Shown piece after piece: positions 12,001 to 27,000 of a DNA stretch of 64,000 nucleotides. The notes under the pieces were generated by a model that did not search any database, had not been told where the DNA came from, and was given only the letters and a program-made list of their open reading frames with translations. How positions within the stretch are numbered: position 1 is the stretch's first letter; the number at the start of each line of letters is the position of its first letter. The translations under genes and the position numbers were made by a program. Origin of the DNA: Cyrtodaria siliqua (lineage: Eukaryota > Mollusca > Bivalvia > Adapedonta > Hiatellidae); assembly GCA_037043455.1 (NCBI GenBank), contig JAWPHD010002621.1, positions 62,001 through 126,000 of the forward strand, given 5' to 3'.

Positions 12001-15000
12001 TGGTGAAACTGGAGCTAAACTTGGAGCCAAATTTTTAATCAAGTTTTATGAGACTATCAGAGCCTCCTCTGGCTATATTTTTTCTTTTTGTCACCACTTT
12101 CTCCAAGTAAAGAATTAGGATCCTAGACTAGAATTCATTTAAAAGTAGGATTCCAGGAACTCCTTACACCTTAAATAATGAATAGAAATATACTTTATAT
12201 CTGTATTTATACATATACAGTATATATATTTTTCTTTCCACCAACATGTATTTGTAAAGGACAGTTTTTCTTACTTGATTATGAAAAAAAAAAAAAAAAA
12301 AAAAATCCGAAATTATGTACCATCCGAACTACTATGACACCGCACTTTTACGGCCCGAACATTTCACAAACATTCAATCGATATACCATCAATAACGATT
12401 TTTTGTCATGCATTAGTGTGTTTTTAATGACAAAAACGGTATTTCTTATCACAAAGGAAAGAAAACACAACCCTAATAGCAGAATAATGAGTTTTATGTC
12501 AACAATTGTCGACCTCAAAGTTGTGACAAACTGCCGACACGAAGCCAGGCAAAATATTCAAACTTCTTTTGTTTCAATGTGTGTATAACACATTTTCATT
12601 ACTTTATTGCAAGTGTTTTCACAGTTCACAATACACATGGGAGTATTTTGTCTTGAGGAACTTGAGCTTGAGATCCAGTAAAACTGATTTTTTGGGGAAT
12701 TTTTTATTATTATTTTTTATTTTTTTTTTTTTAGACAGGCCCGACGGGCTCCTCGTCTGCAAAATGAGACAGGCCCGGAATGGATTTCGAGGAGCCCCGG
12801 GCGTCGGGCTATCCTATTTCTTGAGCACTGGCCTGATGCAACCACTTTTAGTCCCCCTCCTTCTTTATTTTAAGTGGACTTTTGCTTAACGCGACCAACG
12901 ATACCATCTATCATTATTGTGTCCAAATCGCAAAATTACCGAAAAATAGTCAACAGTTGACCGTTCAGTTAGATCTACACAATCTTGGGAGAAATAAACG
13001 TTTGAAACAAAACTGATTTTCTCCAACAACTGCATCCTAAAACATGCATTTACGATGTAATTTTCAGCTGAATATTTACTTTCGTCATGGTACTTTATAA
13101 GTAGGCTCAAATTCGGACAGCGCTATTTTCGGATACACTTTTATATTCGTTCTATTCAATGACCGTTTTATTAAGCAACCATTTTTAGACACTCCCTTGA
13201 GTGGTTGCTTAATACAAGTTTGACTGTATATACATGTACATTTTGTTTATATCTACCTAACAGTATAGGAAATCTCTGAAAATGTACTTAGGTTAAAATT
13301 AAAGATTGTGCCCGAGGTAATATCAAGCTCTAATGATTTCAGTCTGTAGATGATGATGAAGAACTAGATGAGCTGGAACTGAGGCGTATTGCACTGGCCT
13401 CCGCAGCAGAGAAGATCCTTATTGCCGAGGCAAATGACTACATCCCATCTGATAACCAGTCCAGTCACTCTTCCCAGGATGGTTCCCAGTCAGGTCTTGG
13501 TTTCATTGAGAAACCAAAAGACAGAAAACCAGCAAAAACTTCCACTCATGGATCAAGAAGCGTTGTTAATGATGGTATGGGTAATTTGTGTTGTGTATGC
13601 ATTTAGATAAATATTTTGACTTTTTTTGTCCAAATAAACAAAGTATTTCCTCATTGGATAAAGACAATAAATTCGGTAGGTTTTTACATTTTATCCAATT
13701 GAGTTATATTCAGATGTGTATACTGGGAATTAATAAGACTTATTAAATGAACTTTTAGCTTATTTCCTATATATCTAAAGGGAGGTGCAAGGTGAAGGGC
13801 ATGTGGTTAATACTTTATTATACCCATGTTTTTGGAAAAAACGGTATATTAAAATCGCCTCCGTTCGTTCGTCCGTCTGTCTGTTACCGCATCTTCTCCT
13901 AAACCGCTGAACGGAATTCAGCCAAACTTATGGTATGAAATCACCATTTGATGACGGCGTGCAAGAGTACTGTTATTTTTAACTCCGAGCCCAGGGGCCC
14001 TCAGGTGGGGTCAAAAGGTCAAATAAACTAAAAATTCAATTAAACTGTCATTTTGCACATAACTTGGTATATGTAATCGTCTATAAAAGATAAACAACAT
14101 ATCAAACGATTTTTAGATTTCGCAAACTCGAACGTCTGCCCTGGGGCCCAGGGTGGGTGGGGAGGGCGGGATTTGGGGTAATTTTTTTTCATTTTTAGCT
14201 CTTCTGGCCTTCGGCCAGCAGAGCTTTGATATGGGATGGTGAGTTGTCCGTCGTCGTCCGTTAACTTTTTCTCGTTAAGACGATAGGGCCTTCATTTTTC
14301 ATCCGATCTTTAACATGTCGTTAATATCAATGAAAGCTCGAACAAGTTCGGACTAGTAACAGCGGAGTTATGGCCCTTGATTTAGTTAAAAGTGCTTGTT
14401 ACGACGATAGGGCCTTCATTTTTCCCCGGTCTTTCCAAAATTTTACCAGATTGTTAATATCAATGAAACTTCGGACACGTTTTAAAACCAGCCAGCTTTG
14501 ACCAGTAACAGCGAAGTTATGTTCCTTGATTTAGTTAAAAACGCTATATTTTGCCTTGTTAAGACAATAGGGGTTGGATAGGGTGGGCGGGGGGACCTGT
14601 GAGAATAAGACATGGGTATTTACGACGGCCATGCCGTCAAATTAGTTCTAGTTATTTTTAGCTCTACTGGCCTAGGGCAAGCAGAGTTTATGGGATGGTG
14701 TGTTGTCCGACTTCCGTCGTCTGTCCGTCCGTCCGTTAACTTTTACCTCGTTAAGTCGGACGGGCCTTCATTTTTCATCCGATCTTTACCAAACTTTAAC
14801 GGAGTGTTAATATCAATGAAAGCTCGGACAAGCTAAAAAACCAGCCAGTTTGAACCAGTAACAGCGGAGTTATGGCCCTTGATTTAGTTAAAAATGATAT
14901 AATTTGCCTCGTTAAGACGATAGGGCATTCATTTTTCATCCGATCTTTACCAAACTTAACCAGATTGTTCATATTGATGAAATCTTGGAGAAGCTAAAAA

Positions 15001-18000
15001 CAGCCAGATCGGACCAGTAACAGCAGAGTTATGGCCCTTGATTTAGTTAAAAATGCTATATTTTGCCTCGTTAAGACGATAGGGCCTTCATTTTTCATCC
15101 GATCGTTACCAAACTTTACCAAATTGGTAATATCAATGAAAGCTTGGACAAGTTTGAAAAACAGCCAGATGGGACTAGTAACATATGAGTTATGGCCCTT
15201 GATTTGGTTTAAACTGCTATATTTTGCCTCGTTAAAACGATAGGGCCTTCATTTTTCATCAGATCTTTACCAAACTATAACAGAGTGTTAATATCAATGA
15301 AAACTCAAATAATTTCGAAAATCAGCCAGATGGGACCAGTAACAGTGGAGTTATGGCCCTTGATTTAGTTAAAAATGCTATATTTTGTCTCGTTAAGACA
15401 ATAAGGCCTTCATTTTTCATCCGATCTTTACCAAACTTTAACAGATTGTTATTATCGATGAAAACTCGGACAAGTTTGAAAACCAGCCATATTGGACGTG
15501 TAACACCGGAGTTATGGCCCTTGATTTAGTTAAAAATGCTATATTTGGCCTCTTTAAGACGATAGGGCATTCATTTTTCATCCGCTCTTTACCAAACTTT
15601 ATCAGATTGTTAATATCGATGAAACCAGCCAGGTCGGACCATTTACACTGGAGTTATGGCCCTTGATTTTCTGAAATGTGCTATATTTTGGCCCCATTAA
15701 GACGAAAGGGCCTTCATTTGGCCGGATTTCAGTGAAACTTTTCAGGGATGATCAGTACCAAGCCTAGTTGTTCATATCATCACCATGTTCCGGTTGAATG
15801 ATTTTGGCAGAGTTATGGCTCTTTAAAGGTTTTAATACACCAACTTTGTCCTGACTAGTTCTCCTGAACCCCTGGCTGGATTTAAACAAACCTTTTTAGG
15901 GATGATCGGTTCCTGGTCTAGTTGTGCAAATCATTGCCATGTTCCGGTTGAATGATTTTTTGGCAAAGTTATGGTCCTTTAAAGGTTTTAATACACAAAC
16001 TTTGTCTGGACTAGTTCTCCTGAACACCTCTCCAGACTTCAATAAAACTTTGCAGGGATGATCAGCATCAAGCCTAGTTGTGCATGTCATCATCGCGTTC
16101 AGATTTTTTGGCGGAGTTGTGGCCCTTTAAATGTTTTTGATACACAAACATTTTCCGACTAGTTCTCCTCAACTCCCGTCTGGATTTCAACGAAACTTGA
16201 CAAGGATGATCAATATCAAGCATAGTTGTGCATGTCATCGACATATTCCGGTTCAAAGATTTTTGAAAGAGTTATGTCCCCTTATACATAACTTTATCTT
16301 TAGCCAGTAGAGCGTCCACAGGCCCTCTTGGGCCTCTTGTTTTGTTTTGCTCCTTATTAATGCCATTGCATATTTATCTTAAATCTGATGACGTCAGAAG
16401 AATTGCAAATTAAAATGAACTGAAGTCATACAAACTTGTTTTCACCATAGATGGAACTGTTTTAAGGATGTATGACCAGGCCCAGTACATTTGCAGTCAT
16501 AAGATAACATGCAAAACAACATTTTCATTATTATAAAACTAGGAGTGATGTTGAGATGATATTGGTATATTCGCTCTTGACATGGTTGGTATTTGTGGCA
16601 GATCAGTACCAACAAACAGATGTTTGTGTCACTTCAGTGCAAGTGCTACTATAATAAAGTCTGTTACTAACCAAGCCCAATTATTTAAATGAAATATTTA
16701 ATAAGTTGTATGTTCGATGCATACAGGTGTTAAGAGTCTGTTTTTTTCCCACATGAGTGCTAGTTTGTTATTGAATTTATTTTAAACAAGTTGTCAAAAT
16801 AGATTTAATGTAACGCTTTGTCGAGAACCATATACATTTTACCAACACATATCAAATGTTTCCGTGGCCGTGGTGGTAACGACGTTGCGTGGTAAACCGT
16901 CTTGTCTCGCACCGCTGCGGGTAAGAATCCCATTGGAAGCCCGACTTGTCAATTCTTACACATGGCGGGAGGTTACAATACTGGTTCTACCCAGGAAAAG
17001 TGGATGCTCTGCCTCCATCACAATAAAGCAGCCATCATATATAACCTTACATGTGTTGAAAATGACGTAAAATACTGTACAAACAAACAAACAAATCATT
17101 GATTCAGTAATAGATTATCATGAATGTGAGATTCTATTCACTGAACCCAAAATGTGTGCATTAACTTGTGAATAATCGAAATACAAACCTTTTTATTACA
17201 GCCAAGACCACAAGTTATTTAACAAATTATAATGATATCTGATTCAGTCAGGGAACTTTTGAAAAACCATCACCATAAATGGTGATGATGTTTCATCACA
17301 TCATAATCAAATACGCAAACTCGCTACCATGCTACAAGTCCGATCTATTTCACGTCGCTATGTTTATCACCGTTATTGTTGCCTGTTGGTATGATGATAT
17401 TATTTTTGAAAATGTAACAAATGAATTGAATGTTGTTTAACGGCTCATCAACACAGTATAGGTTATTTAGAGCCGCCCCAGAGAGAGGGGAAGGATACAT
17501 AGGAATCCGGGAACCTGCCCTACTCTTATTATCGAATAGATTCCTATGGTTCTTTAACGTGCTCGGAGGATAGACCGATACACGGGACCGCCCGGTTTAC
17601 GTCCCCATCCGACGGACGAGGCTAAGGTAAAGTGTCTTGCCCAAGAACACACCGACGGAACTCAGTGGCACCACGGAGGATTGAACCCGGGGCCTCCGGT
17701 TACAAATCCGCCGCGCTACCGACTGCGCCACGCCAGCCCCTATGTAACAAATGAATGAAGAATGAAAGATAATGGAAAATCGTGACCATGAGAATAAGTG
17801 TTTATGATTAAACATCATCAACATTTAAGGTGATGGTTTTTCAAAGTTCCCTGACTGTGATTACAGGCATTTAACTATACTTTTTTCAGGCAAATCACAT
17901 AAGCTGTCTTCAAGACTACTCCGAAGTCGAACTCCCGCTCTGCGAAATGTACGAAAAGGTATGCGGAACTTCCCTCAAAGAAACGATCCTATGAATAATA

Positions 18001-21000
18001 ATTATCGAAATGATGATAGAGCCCGGCGGTTATCGTCTGAATCGGGAACCAGAAACAGCAGTTACAATTACCGGAGCGGCCAAGAGATGGCAAAGACAAG
18101 GCGGTCAAGCGGAGCGAGCAACGAGAGAGGGGAGCGGTTGTCGGTAGACGCGGGTAGGAAACCAATCAAAGATATAAGTGCAGATGAAAAGACGAGAGAA
18201 ATACAGAAGATTCTGACCATGGATGACCCGGAAGAACAAGTTGCCCGGTTCCTGGCGCTGGTGAACCCTGACAATCTGAATGACATTAAAACTGCTGATG
18301 GTTCCCTAGCTCAGGTTTGTAAAACCTTTTGAGTATTAACTTTCCTATTTGTTGTCGACCCTTACTGTTACAGATAAAATCAGATGTAATATTATGTACA
18401 TTATGACTTCTTTTCTGTTAATCCAAGGTTCCTGATGTTGTAATGTCCTAAACAGCTACAGAAATTCTTAAATACTATTTTTAAGCACACAATTGTAGGG
18501 GAATCTCAGTTCCAGAATTCTTAAATATTACTTTTAAACACACAAGTGTAGGGGAATCTTAGTTCCAGTTTAATATAGATAGGTAGAAAAGTTATTTATT
18601 GATTATTGATATGTATACCTCATGGGTAGGGTATTTCAACCATACTTATAGTTTGTAAGTTTTAATGGGACACTTGTTATATTTGTTGCAATACAATCAA
18701 CGTTTTATAATAGTAATATTCACAAAACAATTTGTTTTGAACCATTTACATTCTTCCTGATAATATTTTCAAATTTTCTAAAAGTTCTACAAACAATCAG
18801 ATTTAAGGTCACATTTTAGATTGTCAGGTACATAATATATATATACTTATGTGTAGGTTCATTCAGACCAGTGTGGCAGATGTTGTGTGGAATGGGAACA
18901 GTGGCATGATGTCTAGTAGTTAGAAAATTAAGACTTCCTGCACAATACAAGATGGCCACCAAGGCTGAAAAATGACTAAACAATAGTTTGTGCCAACTCT
19001 TCTAGTTCATAGAGAATTAGAATTATTGGAACGATGTATACATTATGTGTATAAACAACATGATGGAGACATGTAGACTCCCCCCACCCCCACACACACA
19101 CACCTTTAAACTTGTTTATTATGTGTCTTAAAAATCGTTATTCTTTAAACTAGTTTTAAAATGTGATTTTATTTTTCTTCTTGATCAGGATGTTGGAGAG
19201 GTGTCCGCAGAACTGACAGTGGACAACTATGAAGAAGTTGAGATGGAAATAGACTCGGATCCAGAATCTCCAGGTATTGTGCGCTTGAACATTCAAGGGT
19301 GTAACTTTTATAAGTTATTTTTGAAATAACTGAAGCAAGTTATTTTCAAGAACAAAATTATTTCCCTTTGCCACAGTAAGAGTTTATTCCTCTTCCTTTT
19401 GGTAAAATAATTTATCTACGATACTTTCTTAAGAAATGATTTTGTCTTAATAAAACTTGCTGCTGCAGTAATATTAAAGCCCAAGCAATAAATCCTTTCA
19501 ACAGAAAACTTGACAATCTAATTGAATATTGATGCACCATTAGGTATGATTGCTCTAGAGTCAATTAATTATCAATTTTGTCACGTAGCATGTACCATCT
19601 TTATGAGCTTGCGTAATCGATTTTTAAACATTGCGTAAAACAAAGATAAAAGAAGCAGGGAAAATAGTGTATGTTTATACAACATTACGTAAAACAAAGA
19701 TAAAAGAAGCAGGGAAAATAGTGTATGTTTATACAACATTGCGTAAAACAAAGATAAAAGAAGCAGGGAAAATAGTGTATGTTTATACAACATTGCGTAA
19801 AACAAAGATAAAAGAAGCAGGGAAAATAGTGTATGTTTATACAACATTGCGTAAAACAAAGATAAAAGAACCAGGGGAAATAGTGTATTGTTTATACAAG
19901 AAAATTCTGGATTTAATATAAAACATTTTAAAATAGAAGAAAATTAATGAATATCTGAAAACTTATTTTGAAAAAAACACCCAAAACTGTAGTAACCTAA
20001 AAAGTTAATACACCCCTGACTGTTGAAAATAAAGGTTTATTTTAAAATTAAGGCCAGAATAAATAGATATGTTTATCTGACAATCTGCCCAACCTTTTTT
20101 TTGAATAAATATTTTTAGTTCAACTTAGCCGAAGGTTTTCAAAGGTGAGCTATTAGAACCACCCTTTGACCTTAATGTTTGCGATAATTCACCGTAAACG
20201 ATGTTCTATTTCTTAAATAACACTCACAATGTTGAGACAGAACGACCAATCAAATCACAGGAAATCAGTAGAGTTGATGATCATAAGTAGGACACATATT
20301 TCCATTTGTCTTGCATGTTTTTGTAGGAAAGTTTTCATGAAAATATTTTTTATTTACTTACCCATTTAGTAGCGGTAACTGTGTGTATACTTCAGGATTG
20401 ATGAACCCAGAGGACGAATTATTATTTGAACCTGACGTCTACAGTGCAATGCAACCGATGTATATGGTAAGGCCAATGTTCAATATTTAAGTATTTTAAC
20501 TATGGGCTATTCCATTAAAACATACCCGGGACCCCAGGACAGCAATTTAATAAAAAATCTGTGGGTGAACCCTATTTGAAATGTGTTTCTATGCCTGGGT
20601 GGTTTAAAACGAATTTTGCATCTATGCATGGGTGTAATTTTGAGGATCGTGATATTTTCACACATCGCCGTGAAAATGACCGCGAACGCCGCCCGGACAC
20701 TCTCGGGACAATCAAACTTCTCAAACTAAAACCCAACAAGAAGTCGTGTTTTATTGTGTTTAACGTTTTTTGTTGAAAATCAAAAAATGCTCTCCCTTGA
20801 TTAAGTTCATCAATTTGAAAGCGCGCACTTCATTGGTTGATTACATGATTTAAACCAATCGCATTACAGCTTTCATATTGACATTGAGTGGTCACGCAAA
20901 TTTGTCACATTGGACAGAAGAAGAAAGATCACTCGAATATTAATAGTTTGAACGGTGATTTCCTTTTCATATTCTTATTTTTCGATGAATTGCTGTATAA

Positions 21001-24000
21001 TCTTTTTCTGTTTTAGCAAGTTTGTATCATACAAAATGCTTGTCAGGCTTATTCACAAATGCAAGCTGCTAAATAACACCAGGAACGAGCACCTGTTTTG
21101 GATGGTTTAATTTGCGGGACCCGGTACTGTTTTTGACGTGATTTGCGGCGCGATCATAAAACTGTAGAAGAATATTGTTTTTAGCTCTACTGGCCCTTAT
21201 GGGATGGCGATATGTCCGTCGTCCGTCCGTCGTCTGTTAACTTTTGTCTCGTTAAGACGATAGGGCCTTCATTTCTCATCCGATCTTTACCAAACTTTAA
21301 CAGGTTGTTAATATCAATGAAAGCTTGGATAAGTTCGAAAGCCAGCCAGATCGGACCAGTAACAGCGGAGTTGTGGCCCTTGATTTAGTTAAAAATGCTT
21401 TATTGCTATATTTTGTCTCGTTAAGACGATAGGGCCTTCATTTTTCATCCGATCTTTACCAAGCTTTAACAGGTTGTTAATATCAATGAAAGCTTGGACG
21501 AGTATGAAAACCAGCCAGATCGGACCAGTAACAGCGGAGTTATGGCCCTTGATTTAGTTAAAAATGCTATATTTTGCCTCGTTAAGACGATAGGGCCTTC
21601 ATTTTTCATCCAATCTTTACCAAACTTTATCATATTGTTAATAGCAATGAAAGCTCCGACAAATTTGAAAAACAGCCAGATTTGACCATTTAACAGGAGT
21701 TGTGGCCCTTGATTTTCTGACAAATGCTATATTTTGGCCTCGGTAAGATGAAAGGGCCTTCATTTGGACGGATTTCAGTGAAACTTTTCAGGGATGATCA
21801 GTACCAAGCCTAGTTGTACATATCATCACCGTGTTCCGGTTGAATGATTTTGGTGGAGTTATGTCCCTTTAAAGGTTTTAATACACATACTTTGTCCAGA
21901 CTAGTTCTCCTGAACCCCTGTCCAGATTTAAACAAAACTTTTTAGGGATGATCAGTTCCAGGTCTAGTTGTGGAATTCATCACCATGTTCCGGTTGAATG
22001 ATTTTTGGCAGAGTTATGGCCCTTTAAAGGTTTTAATACACAAACTTTGTCTGGACTAGTTCTCCTGAACCCCTTGCCAGATTTCAACGAAACTTTACGG
22101 GATGATCAGCACCCAGCCTAGTTGTGCATAACATCGTCGCGTTCCAGTTAACCGATTTTTGGCAGAGTTATGGCCCTTTAAAGGTTTTTGATGCAAAACA
22201 TTTTCGGGCGAATTCCCCTGAACCCCTGGCTGGATTTCAGCTGAACTAGACAAGGATGATCAGTATCAAGCCTAGTTGTGCATATCGTCGCCATATTCCG
22301 GTTGAATTATTTTTGGCAGAGTTATGGCCCTTTAAAGGTTTTAACAGACAAACTTTGTCCAGATTAGTCTCTTCTGAACTCCTTGCCGGATTTCAGCGAA
22401 TCTTGGTGGGGATGATCAGTACCAAGCCTAGTTGCACCTGTCATTGCCGTGTTCTGGTTGAATGAATTTTGGCAGAGTTATGACTCCTTAAAGGTTTTAA
22501 TACACTAACTTCATACAGACTAGTTCTCCTGAACGTCAGGCTGGATTTCAACAAAACTTGGCAGGGATGATCAGTTAGTACCAAGCCTAGTTGCGTGTGT
22601 CATCGCCATGTTCCGGTTGAATGATATTATACATAAACTTTATGTTTAGCCAGTAGAGCATCCACAGGCCCTCTTGGGCCTCTTGTTTGTTATTTGTTTG
22701 TTATTTGATGCAGTGGATAAATAAAAGGAAAATAGAAGTTTTTTTTTAATCTATTTAAGTGGGGCTGAAATTCAGCCTCTTACCAATTGCGAAAAAATAC
22801 CCTGGGTAAAAATATTCCCAATGTAAAAAAAAAAAAAAAGTATGTTGTATGTTAAAATCATTTGCTAAGTTCAATACCTGATTGATATTATACCTAAAGC
22901 ATACATTTTAATAAACGGTTTCTCTTTAAAAACATTCCCTTAAGAAAATCATGCTCTTTTTTCCCCAATTTTGACAATCTCGTAATTTTTTTTCCCAAAA
23001 TCAGCTGGCCTAGGACTAGTCCCAATTTGCTGACTCAGTGGGGCTAGAACCACTTACGTTCTTCAAGCAGTTGTCATGTTTGTATTAGTTCATATGTACA
23101 TTGAATATATATGTAGTTCAATATAAATAAAAAAATAAAATCAATGGGTGGGTGTATTTTAGCCAGCTTAAATTCTGTATGTGGGTCTTGCAAACTCAAT
23201 TTTGCATCTATGGGGTGGTTGGTCAATTTCAAAAATGCCTTCTTGGGTGTCTCATGTACGTTTTAATGGAATAGCCCTAGGGAAACAATTCTTTCAAACA
23301 TATGAAATTGGGGTTTAAGGTCTTGTTAACACATCATATGAGATTTTATTATATACTTTCCTGTGAAACAGTGGATTTCATGATTAAAATAAAACCTTAT
23401 ATTTCACATGTGAAATACCGAAATGACGTAATGCCGCTGTTGACGTTGTTTACATTATTGACGTCATTGTTTTGGCGCATTATGTTTTTCTGCATAAGTT
23501 TCAAGGTTGTGAGTATATGATGAATAGAATATTTGTATGTTTGTCGTGAATATAGGATTTATTTTCATCTGGAAGTGAGGAAACTCGCATATTTTCACTC
23601 ATGCTAAAGCACTCGTGAAAATAAAAGTTTTCTCACTTCTCGATGAAAATAAATCTTACACTCCAAACAAACAAATATCCTCTATATTGGGACAGAACCT
23701 CAGTGGAGATGAGATGAAGGATGAGGTTTCCCATCACACATGCCTTCACAAGGGAGCAAACAGATTTTCAGAAAGAAAAAATATATAGGTGTTAAGGCTT
23801 AAAAGAAAAAGGTGTTTGTTTCCGCTAACCCGACCGACCCTATTAACTTTTTTTATTGCAAAAAAAAAAATTTTTTTTTAAAAGTTGAACCCATGAACCA
23901 AGGTTTCATATGGAGATAAAAAATAAAAATTAAAAAAATATTCCTCCAGTGAGATTTGAACCCACGACCCCTGGGGTTTCCAGTGTACATTACCAAATAT

Positions 24001-27000
24001 TGAAAAAGAGCCATAACCATGTATTATCTAGGTAGTAATACCTTCCCCAGTATTTTTTATCATATTAAAAGTGTTTTTTCATTAACAAAAATAAGGTCAT
24101 TAATAATAAAAAAATAAATAAAAAAATAAAGTTTTGCCTACCTACCTACCTACCCTATTTATTTTTTTTTGAAGCCGTTCGAGGAAAAAAAACTCTTTTT
24201 TTTGGCCTTATAAAGTATATATTTGATATACTAGTATTTATGAATGGTTTATGTTTTTATTCATCGGCTCATAATCCTGTTTACTAACATTATGATTTGA
24301 TTATATTTTCAGGCTGTACCTACACCATATGAGGCGTATGACCCTGTATCATGTTGGGCATTGCCACCACAGACAGCCTTTCCAGCTACGCCTCTAGTTG
24401 GATACCCCTCGGTACCTCAACCGCCTGCTCCAGGGATATCCTTATCGGATGGTCAACTCTTTTCAATGTACAGTGGTGCCAGCCATCTTCCACATTCCAT
24501 TATTACTGGGGACATGATACTACCTCCTCTGCCACCACCTCCCCCTCCACCGCCACCTAGTGAACCTCCTCCCAATCCGCCATTGCCTCCCTCACAGCCC
24601 CCACTACCCACCAGCCCGCCTCCGCCGTTACCAAAAGAACCACCTCCTCCTCCCCCTCCACCAGAGATGGGGGACATGGATACAGGAATTGTGTACGGTA
24701 CTGACCTGCACAGTCATGCTGGATCTGTGTATAGTACACAATCGTATATGGAAGCTAGTCCTATGTACAGCACAGTTACTCACCATCGGCCAACATTCTC
24801 CGCTTCATACCAGCCAGAGTTATCAAACTCCAGCATGGCTCAGTCGGACATGCAGTCTGGTACGCAGTTTAGCACAGATATGGCACAGTCTGTACCACAG
24901 TTTTCTAGGGGATATACAACTATTTCACGTTCATCATCGTACAGCGCGATAGTGCCAAATGAATCATCGTCATTAATAACATTGAGTCAGAATCACAGTC
25001 GGACTAGCTTAGATCAGGCTGCTGGGCCTGCGGGAACAACAGACTGGTTCCGTGATGGCTCTTCCGTGTCGCAGAATACAGCGTCTTTCAATCAAATCCT
25101 GAATCAGAATGAACATGTACAACACAGTATTAGCAAAATATCACATGCCCCACAGTTGGTAGACAGTCAGCCATTGGATGGAAGTGTTGCGGTGGTAAAG
25201 ACACAGGATGCAACACAAGACAATGAGGACGGAGAAAATGAGGAGGCGATGTTGAGGGCACAGTTACTTCGCTCGATGGAGAGACGCAAACAAGAGAAGT
25301 TGGTGGTATGTTACATGTTGTTTACTGTTGGAACAGATATCAAATGTTTTATTATCTTTCACAAAATGGGCACATGGCAATCCTGATGATGGGTCAGTAT
25401 ATCAGTAACACATCTCAGTTTTGTATTATAATATCTCTTGTGTGAGCCATGTTACGAAAATTTGATAAGTGTGTGGTAAAGCCAAATGACTCTTCTTACA
25501 TGTATGTGATTTGCAGAAAGCTTCGAGTTGATTTCATTGGCCAAAATAATTATACAGTTGCAATTTGAAAAAGATATAAAAGCAGGAAATAATTGACCTC
25601 CAAACATCTTGACATCAGCAAGTTACTCCATACACCTTGAAGTCTCCAGTATAAATGGGAGCCTTGAGTTGTTTTCCCCGAGGATTGGACAGGATTCGAA
25701 GATGATCTTAACCTGCTATATATATATATAATGGACTGTTCTTTCTTTAAATTAAGATCATTCCATTTATTTGACAAAGGGGTGTTTTGGGGAAAATGAC
25801 TGATCAGTAGCGGGACATTGTAAACCCATATCAGCCTTCGAGCTACTCTGGGTTTACAATGGATGCAAAGGCTGTCGTGCTTAGCTGGTTAAGGGTTAAT
25901 AAATATCACATGGGTTTTTAGACATGCCCATAGTAAAAACTCCAGTAATCATCACCTGGTATGTAATAAGACAATGCATGTAAAATTATAAGTATTATGT
26001 ACTTGTTGCGAGTGAAAAGATAAACAACACAATAATTATAGTAATAGTTCATGTTCACAAACATGTAACTGACATAAATACGATCTTGTTTCAGAATGCT
26101 GTGAGGAGTGAGGGATCATTAACGTTGTCGAGAAGTCAATCACCCAATGTCCCATCTGTGACCGCAGCCAATACCCAGCAGTACCAAAAACATAGTGCTT
26201 ATCCCAGAATACATCTACTAGGGGTACGTAGCCATAATTATCACATTTATAATGATCCTGAAATGATATTTTCTGTGTCTAATTAATTTAAGGGAAAAGT
26301 ATTTTAATTCAATTTTTTTTTCGAAAATGACTATAAAAAAAAGTTAAACGATTTTAATGAAGGATATAATCTAGAGGGCTGGCGTGGCGCAGTCAGTAGC
26401 GCGGCAGATTTGTATCCAGAGACCCCAGGTTCAATCCCTTACCCTTAGCCTCGTCCGTCGGATGGGGACTTAAACCGGGCGGTCCTGTGTATCGGTCTAT
26501 CCTCCGAGCACGTTAAAGAACCATAGGAATCTATTCGATAATAAGAGTAGAGCACTGTTCTCGGATTCCTATGTATCATTCCCCTCTCTCTAGGGCGGCA
26601 CCAAATAACTTATACTGTGTTGATGAGCCGTTAAACAACATTTAATTTAATATTCTCGGCCATGGTCGACTACCCTCGAGTTATTTGTAAATGGTCATAA
26701 CTACTGTTGATAGAACTTGTTACCTGACCCATGTGAATATAAAGTATATGGCAGTAAAATATGGTTTAAGTAAATTATTGTTAAGCATACCTGGAACCCC
26801 AGGAAGGCACTTTTGAAATTGAATACCCACCCATAGATGCAATATAAAGAACCAAATTTTGGAAAGTAGGGCTCACCCAGAGATGTTTATTAAATTACCT
26901 TCCTGGGGTCCCAGGAATAACCCTTAACATTGAATGACAGTGATTTAATTCGAAAAATCACTCAAACAATGTTCTGTTTCTGTTTTAATACCCTTAAAAT

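Noticed and set aside
24453..24677. Glycine-rich open frame on the minus strand
   Set aside because: It is the complement of the proline tract of exon 8.
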